NCBI GenBank assembly: GCA_934524985.1
Contig: CAKSYT010000012.1
Coordinates: 1-61,916 of the forward strand
Length of the DNA stretch: 61,916 bases
Source of the DNA: an uncultured Faecalibacterium sp.
Lineage (GTDB): Bacteria > Bacillota > Clostridia > Oscillospirales > Ruminococcaceae
Direction: 5' to 3'
The notes under the pieces are model-generated. The model did not search any database. It was not told the DNA's origin and was given only the letters and a program-made list of their open reading frames with translations. Each line of letters begins with the position of its first letter. The stretch's first letter is position 1. Positions 17,006 through 24,668 of the stretch are shown in pieces. A program made the position numbers and the translations under genes.

Positions 17006-19062
17006 TGGCAGATCCGCGCCCTTTGTGAGGAGGGCGACCCAGCAAACGAGTTTGTCCGAACTGTGGTCGCAAAATATTTCTATCCACCCCCTCCGCGAGG
17101 AGGGCGACCCAGTGGTCTGCTCGTACAGCCGTTTCGTCAGCAGTTTCTATCCACGCCCTCCGCGAGGAGGGCGACATCGGCATCGGTCGCGTCCACGTCT
17201 GTTCAAAGTAATTTCTATCCACGCCCTCCGCGAGGAGGGCGACCTAGGGATATACCACAATATGTAGCTTTATCTCTTATTTCTATCCACGCCCTCCGCG
17301 AGGAGGGCGACGGTACGCAAAGAACGCAGACCACGATCATTGACAGTATTTCTATCCACGCCCTCCGCGAGGAGGGCGACCCTTTACAAAAAGCACGAAA
17401 AGAAAAAGCAGACAATTTCTATCCACGCCCTCCGCGAGGAGGGCGACGTGCCCAATTTGCCAGCGGCTGGAGTGCTTCAAAATTTCTATCCACGCCCTCC
17501 GCGAGGAGGGCGACCAGCCAGCCGACCAACAGGAGCACCAGCAGGCCAATTTCTATCCACACCCTCCGCGAGGAGGGCGACCTACCATCTGGATGTTGCA
17601 GCGCGCAATAAGACATTTCTATCCACGCCCTCCGCGAGGAGGGCGACAGAGTGGATGCAAGAAGGTAAAACAGAAATCGCAAATTTCTATCCACGCCCTC
17701 CGCGAGGAGGGCGACCGCTCCCGACCGCTGAAACATGGCGGCAACATGGTATTTCTATCCACGCCCTCCGCGAGGAGGGCGACGAAGTTACCATGATTTA
17801 CCATCTGCATCTAACTGAATTTCTATCCACGCCCTCCGCGAGGAGGGCGACTTGCTGTCGCTAGAACTGGAAACGGACGAACTGATATTTCTATCCACGC
17901 CCTCCGCGAGGAGGGCGACATTGGCATCGGGCGCGTCCATGTCTGATCAAAGTAATTTCTATCCACGCCCTCCGCGAGGAGGGCGACCTGTGGCCGGTCA
18001 CCGACGACCCACACACCACCATTTCTATCCACGCCCTCCGCGAGGAGGGCGACTCGTTTGTCTCTGCTGACCGTTACCGGGCAAGGATTTCTATCCACGC
18101 CCTCCGCGAGGAGGGCGACTTGGAAAGCGGGCGAAGCTGCTCACGCTCAAAACATTTCTATCCACGCCCTCCGCGAGGAGGGCGACGCCCTTTGTGCCGC
18201 CGGTGTGAACGCCGCAGTCCATATTTCTATCCACGCCCTCCGCGAGGAGGGCGACGCGCGTCATTCCCGATTCTGACGAGTTTTTCATTATTTCTATCCA
18301 CGCCCTCCGCGAGGAGGGCGACCGCGTACTGGGCAACATGGACAAAGAAAGGGGTTTTATTTCTATCCACGCCCTCCGCGAGGAGGGCGACCGCAAGGTG
18401 GAGGCGACCCGCTGCAATGGAGGTTATTTCTATCCACGCCCTCCGCGAGGAGGGCGACGGTTACCGGTGTTGTGTATTCGGTTGTCTCTGCCCAATTTCT
18501 ATCCACGCCCTCCGCGAGGAGGGCGACCAAGGAGTTCTTCCTCTTCCCACACGACGTAAGTATTTCTATCCACGCCCTCCGCGAGGAGGGCGACGCGTGG
18601 AGCAAACGTCACATGCAATGACGATATATTTCTATCCACGCCCTCCGCGAGGAGGGCGACTTGCCATACGCACCAGGGAGTTCAGGTTGATCTTATTTCT
18701 ATCCACGCCCTCCGCGAGGAGGGCGACGGCATGGGAGGGCAAGCCGAATGAATAAGAGATATATTTCTATCCACGCCCTCCGCGAGGAGGGCGACTCTGC
18801 GGCCAAACGTGCTAAAATGGAGTTGTCGAATTTCTATCCACGCCCTCCGCGAGGAGGGCGACCGTATAACGGTCATCCAGTTATACGCAAATATATCATT
18901 TCTATCCACGCCCTCCGCGAGGAGGGCGACGTCAGGCTGGAAAACCAGCTCGACCAGAAAGGAATTTCTATCCACGCCCTCCGCGAGGAGGGCGACCCGG
19001 CAGGGGCTTTTTGCATCATCAACGATGCAATTTCTATCCACGCCCTCCGCGAGGAGGGCGAC
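17006..19062 (-). CRISPR. Type I-C CRISPR array, 31 repeats and 30 spacers
   Basis: The repeat unit is 33 nt and spacers are 33-37 nt. In crRNA orientation (minus strand) the repeat starts GTCGCCCTCC, has loop TCGC, then GGAGGGC, and ends GTGGATAGAAAT. The 7-bp stem and the final handle fit type I-C. The leader-end repeat is 19030-19062. Distal decay is clear: the last repeat (17006-17038) has about nine changes, concentrated in the handle end, and 17076-17108 and 17549-17581 each have one change; 17143-17175 differs at its terminal base. Transcription should run from the leader promoter on the minus strand. Long open frames through the array on both strands are artefacts of the repeat period. 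Confidence 0.97.
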
Positions 19063-19242
19063 AGCAAAAACAGAGAGAAAACCCTCTGCTTTTGTCTTAT
19101 TATACACCTCTCTGCACAAATTGCAAAGAGGTGCCTGTAAAACAAACCGCAAAATCACACCGTTACTTGCGCAAACGGCTGGTATTCCGGTGCGAAGCGT
19201 CCGGGAAAACCATGTGCGCTGCCCGTTCGCACTGGCCGAGCA
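19063..19242 (-). promoter_or_regulatory. CRISPR leader
   Basis: 180 bp between the cas2 stop and the first repeat, the normal site of new spacer insertion. It is AT-rich next to the array. On the minus strand TTGCAA (19126-19121), 16 bp and TATAAT (19104-19099) form a promoter whose start would lie about 30 nt before the first repeat. Inverted arms CACCTCT (19105-19111) and AGAGGTG (19127-19133) bracket the promoter. A second inverted pair, GTGCGAA/TTCGCAC (19190-19196, 19226-19232), lies near cas2. Confidence 0.85.
19099..19126 (-). promoter_or_regulatory. Pre-crRNA promoter in the leader
   Basis: TTGCAA, 16 bp, TATAAT on the minus strand (TTTGCA with 17 bp is the alternative register). 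It fires into the leader-proximal repeat. Confidence 0.75.
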
Positions 19243-19533
19243 TCAAAAGATCAGCACACTATCCTGCGCAAACTCCGGGTGCAGCCCAACGTGCTCGACC
19301 TTAGTCTGGTAATTGTTGCCCAGCTGGTAGAACCGCAGACTGTCCAAGGCAGGGTCGATCAGGGCGGTCAGCTCTGCCTTGAGCACCGCGTACTGCGAAG
19401 CGTTCAGCAGGCACTCGAACACGGAATTCTGCACCCGCTGCCCATGATCTACGCACTTCTTGGCAACCTTGCGCAGCCGCTTGCGTCCGGCAGAGGTCTC
19501 GGTGTTTACATCGTAGGTGATCAGTACCAGCAT
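19243..19533 (-). CDS. cas2: CRISPR-associated endoribonuclease/integrase subunit Cas2 (type I-C)
   Basis: 96 aa, normal Cas2 length. It opens with the ferredoxin-like beta strand MLVLITYDVN carrying the conserved Asp (D8) and keeps the NSVFECLL strand. With Cas1 it forms the spacer-integration complex. It follows cas1 by 9 bp and is the last cas gene, adjoining the leader. Confidence 0.95.
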   Translation of the reverse strand: MLVLITYDVNTETSAGRKRLRKVAKKCVDHGQRVQNSVFECLLNASQYAVLKAELTALIDPALDSLRFYQLGNNYQTKVEHVGLHPEFAQDSVLIF

Positions 19534-19542
19534 GGTTGCACC

Positions 19543-20574
19543 TCATTTCCAGAAAAACGGAGGGTAGACCTCTAGATCGCCCCGCAGGGTGCGCGCCAGC
19601 AGCAACGCCTGCACATAGGGCACAAGCCCCCAGCAGAGCTTTTCCTTTAAGAACGGGTGGGTGATGACCTCGCGTTTTTTCTGCTGCCATGCGTTCAGGA
19701 ACGCGCGGCGTCCTTCCTCGGTCAGCAGAACGGCACCGTTTTCCTGCTTTTCAAAGTGCTTTGCGCTCAGCACTTTCTGGTTGATACAGGACAGCACGAA
19801 ACGGTCAGCCAGAACGGCGCGCAGTTCCTCCATCAGATCCAGCGCAAGGCTGTGCCGCCCGGGGCGTGCCCGGTGCAGAAAGCCTACATAGGGGTCCAGC
19901 CCGGCACCCTCCAGCGCAGCGGCGCAATCGCTGGCCAGCAGGGAATAGGCAAAGGAGAGCAGCGCATTCACGTTGTCCAGCGGTGGTCTGCGGCTGCGGC
20001 AGGTGAACACAAAAGCATCGTTTTGCTGTAAGATCAGTGCATTGAATCGGTCGAAGTACCGCTGTGCGGCTTCGCCCTCCAGCCCGCGCAGCTGCTCCAG
20101 ATCCTCGCAGCTTTCCACCAGCGGCAGGGCAGCAGCTAGTTGGGCGCTGGTCTGCTTCAATTCGTCTACGGGCACCCGCTGCGGGTGATCCCGGGTGGCA
20201 CGCTCCAGCACCCAGCGGGCATTGTACACCTTGCCCAGAATAAAGCTGCGGGCGTAGCTGCAACTGAGTGTCTCGCTGGCGGCAACGGCGTACTGGGTCT
20301 GCCGCAGCAATACGTTGCCGCGCTCCTCGCCCACAGTACGCGCTAAAAAGCGGCCGCGCGGGCTATAAAAGCTCAGGTCGATGCCCATACGCCCGCATTT
20401 GCCCATCAGCGCGGGGCTGGCACCGGCGTAACTGAAGCAGAGGATGCTTTCCAGCGTGTGCAGCGGCACCCGCCCGACCTCGGTTTTCCCACGGCTGACC
20501 ACAACGTTTTCGCCGTCCAGCGTGAGGTAAGCGTCCTCGCTGAGAACGAACAGGGTGTTCAGGAATTGCCGCAT
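19543..20574 (-). CDS. cas1: CRISPR-associated endonuclease/integrase Cas1 (type I-C)
   Basis: 343 aa, full length. The catalytic metal ligands are in place: E166 in LEGEAAQRYF, H234 in GFLHRARPGRHSLALD and D246 shortly after. It integrates new spacers together with Cas2 (and Cas4 for PAM-proper prespacers). The start overlaps the end of cas4 by 16 bp, so translation is probably coupled. Confidence 0.96.
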   Translation of the reverse strand: MRQFLNTLFVLSEDAYLTLDGENVVVSRGKTEVGRVPLHTLESILCFSYAGASPALMGKCGRMGIDLSFYSPRGRFLARTVGEERGNVLLRQTQYAVAASETLSCSYARSFILGKVYNARWVLERATRDHPQRVPVDELKQTSAQLAAALPLVESCEDLEQLRGLEGEAAQRYFDRFNALILQQNDAFVFTCRSRRPPLDNVNALLSFAYSLLASDCAAALEGAGLDPYVGFLHRARPGRHSLALDLMEELRAVLADRFVLSCINQKVLSAKHFEKQENGAVLLTEEGRRAFLNAWQQKKREVITHPFLKEKLCWGLVPYVQALLLARTLRGDLEVYPPFFWK

Positions 20575-21248
20575 GGTGTCACCTCCGTGGCCGCAGCCTC
20601 GTCCAGATAACGCCGCAGATAGTCCTTGGCGTCTGCCTTCTGGCAGAGCACCGGAAGGCAGAGCTCCTTCAGGGAGCAGGCGTTGCAGTGCTTGCCGGGC
20701 TTTACCTTTGGGGTGTAGCCGCGGGCAAAATACTGGTTCATCTCATCGGCCATCTGCCGGGTGGTGCTGCGCAGTGCCTCGGTAAAAGGTACGACCTCCC
20801 GCCGTTTTGTCTCGCAGTAATACAGCGCCCCTTCCGGGATATGGCACACCAGCATTTCTTCCAGCGCCATGGCTTGTGCGCACAATTGCAGCCGGTCAGC
20901 ATCGGTTTCCTTTGCGTGGCCGTGTTTGTACTCCACCGGGTAGGGCTGCCAGCGCCCCGGGGTGCTTTGCAGCGGGATGCCGCTTTCGCAAGCCCGGAAC
21001 TCCACCACATCGCAGTTGCCGGACATCCGCAGCTGGTGACTGACCACCCGCATGCCCCGGGTGATCAGCAGATCGCCCCGGCGCTCGGTGCGGGTATCAT
21101 CGTGACAACGGGCGTGGTTCAGCTGCCCCTCGGTGGTGCGCAGATTTTCAGTCCATTGCTGCTCCAGATGGATCAGTGCCCACTGGCGGCGGCAAAAGGC
21201 AAAATGCTGGATACCGGACATTTGCAGGTAGTCGTCCGGCGCGTCCAT
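20559..21248 (-). CDS. cas4: CRISPR-associated exonuclease Cas4 (type I-C)
   Basis: 229 aa RecB-like nuclease. The iron-sulfur cysteines are C19 and C188, C191, C197 (CNACSLKELC). The nuclease core shows D80 (NCDVVEF), E106 and K108 (VEYKHG) and a following Gln. In type I-C, Cas4 trims prespacers and selects PAM-adjacent ends. It overlaps cas7 by one base (TGATG) and cas1 by 16 bp. Confidence 0.95.
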   Translation of the reverse strand: MDAPDDYLQMSGIQHFAFCRRQWALIHLEQQWTENLRTTEGQLNHARCHDDTRTERRGDLLITRGMRVVSHQLRMSGNCDVVEFRACESGIPLQSTPGRWQPYPVEYKHGHAKETDADRLQLCAQAMALEEMLVCHIPEGALYYCETKRREVVPFTEALRSTTRQMADEMNQYFARGYTPKVKPGKHCNACSLKELCLPVLCQKADAKDYLRRYLDEAAATEVTPCGNS

Positions 21249-22147
21249 CAGTGGAACCTCTCGCAGTGCACACCCTCCGGCAGGGTGTTGGCCACCGTAA
21301 CGGTGTAGTCCTGATAGCTGCGGGGCGCGACCACCTCGGCCTTGTGCGCCACGGTAACGGCGTCAAACAGCTTGTAGGCGGGCGCATTGCCCAGCTCGGA
21401 ATCGTGCTTGAACACGATCAGCTCCCGCACGGCCATCTTGCCGCGTGCAGCGCTGTGGTCGTTTTCGAACATATTCAGGATAGCCTGCCACAGCAGCTGC
21501 AAGTCCTCCTCCGAGAAGCCGGTGGTCTTGCGGGCAAGATTGGCAGAAACGTAACCCTCGGCACGGTACAGGCCGTAGGGTACGATATGCTTGTTGCCCA
21601 TTTCGCTGTTCTTCTTTTCGGCGTCTGCCTCGGTGGTGATGGCTACACGGGTAATGGTCACCTCCTGCGGCACGATGGGATCCACAGAGCGGGCGAAGCT
21701 CAGCTGTACCGGGCCGCGCACCTGACCGCAGTTCAGCGCGCCCTTGACAAAGGTGGTCATCACAGCGCCAAAGGTGCGGATATCGTAGAAATGTTCGCAC
21801 ATATAATCCCGCAGTTTGCGGTCGATCTCCGGGTCACTTTTCTTGGCCTTTTTCAGGTCGTCCTTGGGGGTCAGACCGTTGTGCTCCAGCGCCTCGGCAT
21901 CGCTGCGGTTCAGGGGCACGCCCTCCTTGACATAAATGCGGTAATTGTCGGCATCGGGGGCATCCTCCTTCAGCGTTTCCACATAGTTGCGGATCTTGCG
22001 CTTCAGGCAGACGTCGGTCACCAGACCGTAGCCGGTCTCGGGGTCGATGCGGGGCATGTTGCCGGCATCGGGGTCACCGTTTGGGTTACCGTTCTCTACA
22101 TCGAACAGAATGACGAAATCGTAGCGGTTCTTGATAGGTGCAGACAT
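21248..22147 (-). CDS. cas7: Cascade backbone subunit Cas7 (Csd2, type I-C)
   Basis: 299 aa, the repeated RNA-binding backbone subunit of the effector. Family signatures include FVILFDVENGNPNGDPDAG at the N-terminus, VCLKRKIRNYV, the DIRTFGAVM region and RGPVQLSFARSVDPI. Each copy covers a stretch of crRNA spacer. It is spaced 3 bp after cas8c. Confidence 0.96.
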   Translation of the reverse strand: MSAPIKNRYDFVILFDVENGNPNGDPDAGNMPRIDPETGYGLVTDVCLKRKIRNYVETLKEDAPDADNYRIYVKEGVPLNRSDAEALEHNGLTPKDDLKKAKKSDPEIDRKLRDYMCEHFYDIRTFGAVMTTFVKGALNCGQVRGPVQLSFARSVDPIVPQEVTITRVAITTEADAEKKNSEMGNKHIVPYGLYRAEGYVSANLARKTTGFSEEDLQLLWQAILNMFENDHSAARGKMAVRELIVFKHDSELGNAPAYKLFDAVTVAHKAEVVAPRSYQDYTVTVANTLPEGVHCERFH

Positions 22148-22150
22148 TTT

Positions 22151-23917
22151 TTATTCCTCCTCGTTCTTTTTGGTAAAGCGTTTCTGGGTCTGGTGGTAGT
22201 AGCCGATGGTGAATTTGCCCTGATCCGGCAGACTGAGCCGGGCAGGAAAACCGCTTTCCGGCAGCTGCGCCATCAGCGCGGTGATCTGCTTGTCGTAGTA
22301 GGCGGCAAGGCCGTCATTCAGCTTTTGCAGATGCTTCTGGCTCAGCCGCAGCAGGGTGGGGAAGGCCATGCCCGGCGTAGCACAGGCGGCGTTGAAATAC
22401 CGGTCCTTGATGGTGGTGTTGATGCCGGGATTTGCAGCCTTTTGCACCGCCTCCAGCACAGAGAACAGCCGCCCCAGAAGATAGGGGACATTGGTGGTTT
22501 CGTTCAGGCTCACAGTATAGACCTCCTTGTTCAGCTCGGTAGGGTAATTACGCAGGTAATACGCTTTGATCACAGCAGCCCGGCCGCGGGTCACGGCCTG
22601 TTCGGCGCGGATGCGCAGGGTCACCCCGTTCAGCAGGGTGGCGGGGTAACGCCCGCCGGTCAGCACGGCGCGCAGCAGGTCACCGGCTAACTGCGGGGAC
22701 GGCTTTGCGGGCTGTCCGGGCACGGTGCGGGTGGTCTCGTTCACCACAGCCCAGATGGGCAGGGTGCGGAACTTTTCCTTCTCCGAGCAGTCGATCGCCA
22801 TTTCCTCGGCGTGCTTTTGCAGATTTTGCGCAAAGCTGCCGAAGGTGTCCCGTAAAAAGAACCGCACCGAAAGGCGCGCCGCATTGGGTGCCAGCCCCAG
22901 TAGATAAAAGTGCTGGTCATGGGAAAGCTCCTTTCCCAGAAAAGGCACTGTCTGCCCGGCAGACAGCCGTTTGAGCGCGGCCTGTACATCGCTTTCCTGA
23001 ATGCCTGCGGCTTCGTCTGCCCCAAACAGGAACATACTCATGGCGTCCTGATAGACCGGCTCTGCGTTCTCTGCCCAGCACAAAATGGTGGTATCGCCAA
23101 CGTGCTTGCAGTGGCTGCGGTCGGCAAGCAGACGGTTCAGTGCAGTGGTATAGGCAAAAGCGGCGTACTTGCTGACAGGGGCGTTATCGCCCTGCTCGTG
23201 GCCGTAGGAGCAGAAGGCGGGTGCGTTGAAGGATACCAGTGCTGCGCCGGAGCTTTGCGCCCCGGGCACGCCGCTGATATTGGGATGGGTGCGCTCGATG
23301 TGGGCATACTTGCCGGTGATCAGGCATTGCCCTATGTCCGAATCGGCAGAGCGGCCGTTGTAGTGCGTCTGCCATGCGTTCTGAATAGCAGGGTCGTCAT
23401 TGACAAAACTGTGGCTGTGGTCGGCAGCTTCGTAGCCAAAGATCAGGTTGGCATTGCCGGTGATCTCCTTCCACTGCTCCTGCAACAGGGGATGCGTGGC
23501 AGCCTGCGCCGGATCCCAGCTGTCAAAATAAGCAAGCAGCGCCCGGGCAGCGGGGCTGTCCACGCCATCCAGAATGGCGTGATGCAATTTAGCACAGGCT
23601 TTGAAGCAATCCGCAGAGCGCTCCGGCTTGCCTTTTTCGTCTGCGCCCAGCAGATAAGAGGAGTTATCGCACAAAAAGTTGGCTGCAATGCCGGAGGAAC
23701 GCTTTTCATGCGCCGGTACGCGCATGGCACGCGGGGCAAGGACTGTCTTTTTGCCTATGGTCTTTTCGGTGAGAAGGGGGACAATGCTGACCAGCTGGCC
23801 GGCATCGTTCAACCGCAGCTCATAACTTACCTTAAAGCTGTCGTCCCAGCCGGGGGCAGAAAGCTTGCCCTGCCGGACAAGCTGCTCGTAATAGGCAGTA
23901 AGTGCCTGTAAGATCAT
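22151..23917 (-). CDS. cas8c: Cascade large subunit Cas8c (Csd1, type I-C)
   Basis: 588 aa, typical Csd1 size. It recognises the PAM and recruits Cas3; in several I-C systems an internal start within this gene makes the small subunit Cas11. Family-like stretches include SFNAPAFCSYGHEQGDNAPVS (cut here to its core SYGHEQGDNAPVS) and KDRYFNAACATPGMAFP. The start overlaps cas5 in an ATGA. No frameshift is seen. Confidence 0.94.
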   Translation of the reverse strand: MILQALTAYYEQLVRQGKLSAPGWDDSFKVSYELRLNDAGQLVSIVPLLTEKTIGKKTVLAPRAMRVPAHEKRSSGIAANFLCDNSSYLLGADEKGKPERSADCFKACAKLHHAILDGVDSPAARALLAYFDSWDPAQAATHPLLQEQWKEITGNANLIFGYEAADHSHSFVNDDPAIQNAWQTHYNGRSADSDIGQCLITGKYAHIERTHPNISGVPGAQSSGAALVSFNAPAFCSYGHEQGDNAPVSKYAAFAYTTALNRLLADRSHCKHVGDTTILCWAENAEPVYQDAMSMFLFGADEAAGIQESDVQAALKRLSAGQTVPFLGKELSHDQHFYLLGLAPNAARLSVRFFLRDTFGSFAQNLQKHAEEMAIDCSEKEKFRTLPIWAVVNETTRTVPGQPAKPSPQLAGDLLRAVLTGGRYPATLLNGVTLRIRAEQAVTRGRAAVIKAYYLRNYPTELNKEVYTVSLNETTNVPYLLGRLFSVLEAVQKAANPGINTTIKDRYFNAACATPGMAFPTLLRLSQKHLQKLNDGLAAYYDKQITALMAQLPESGFPARLSLPDQGKFTIGYYHQTQKRFTKKNEEE

Positions 23918-24564
23918 GTAAACACCTCCACATCCCGGCAGTCCAGCACGCCGTTTTGCAGCTTTGCCCGGAAGAACTGGGAGCGGATATTTTCCGGGTC
24001 GGAGTAGTCCAGATCATACAGCATAAAGCCAAGATCCTGCGTAAGCGGCAGCGCGGGGATCTCCTCGGCGCTGCCGTGCCATTCCCGGAAGTTTGCCGGA
24101 AACTCCCTGCAGCCAAAGCAGGGCTGGTGATAGCACTGCCCCTTGGCAAGCCGCCGCCGCAAAATATCCTGAAATTTGCCCGGGTTATCGCCGGGTGCGG
24201 CTTTTTCGGTCATGGTAAAATGGCATTCGATGACATAGTGCACATTTTGCAGCACCAGCGCTGCCCGCTGCTGGATATTCTCTGCCGTGCACAGCATGGG
24301 TACCTCGCCGCCCTTGGCTGCACTGAGCGCCGCCGAGGACCGCAGGGTATCCTTGACCTCGTTGCGCCGGATGCTGGCAAACTGCACCGGGTTAAGCAGA
24401 TAGATGCGGTCGATATGGTACTTCATGCCCGGGTGCCAGTAGATGGCCTCCACCAGCCCGCGCGCCGCCGAGGGCGTCATGATGTCGTAGGATACACGCT
24501 CGGTTTTCATCTCGGGTCTTGAAAAACAGGCGTAGCCGCCCCAGACCTCGATCAGCATGGACAT
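23914..24564 (-). CDS. cas5c: Cas5c/Cas5d crRNA-processing endoribonuclease
   Basis: 216 aa. In type I-C this protein replaces Cas6 and cuts the repeat to leave the 5' handle, then stays in the effector. Conserved features are the N-terminal strand MLIEVWGGYACFSRPE, YDIMTPSAARGLVEAIYWHP and the KGQCYHQPCFGCREF segment. I place the start at the ATG ending at 24564, which has GGAGG exactly 8 bp upstream; a GTG at 24573 lies within the ribosome site. It overlaps cas8c by 4 bp. Confidence 0.94.
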   Translation of the reverse strand: MSMLIEVWGGYACFSRPEMKTERVSYDIMTPSAARGLVEAIYWHPGMKYHIDRIYLLNPVQFASIRRNEVKDTLRSSAALSAAKGGEVPMLCTAENIQQRAALVLQNVHYVIECHFTMTEKAAPGDNPGKFQDILRRRLAKGQCYHQPCFGCREFPANFREWHGSAEEIPALPLTQDLGFMLYDLDYSDPENIRSQFFRAKLQNGVLDCRDVEVFT

Positions 24565-24668
24565 GAACACCACCTCCTTTCAAATTTAGTTTATATTTAT
24601 AATACAGCTTCTAGGGTGTTATAAAAAGGACTTTTACGTTTTTTCTTTGCCTTATTTCTGATTTTTTG

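Noticed and set aside
17176..17954. The two similar spacers as a duplication within the array
   Set aside because: They are ten spacers apart with unrelated neighbours and differ only at codon third positions, which a recent copy would not show.
19190..19232. GTGCGAA/TTCGCAC stem in the leader as terminator of the cas operon
   Set aside because: No U tract follows on the minus strand; kept only as a note in the leader entry.
17063..19312. Long open frames on both strands through the array, with repeats such as RPPRGGR and SIHALREEGD
   Set aside because: They come from the 33-nt repeat plus spacers lacking stops. No ribosome sites and no protein-like variation; the DNA is a CRISPR array.
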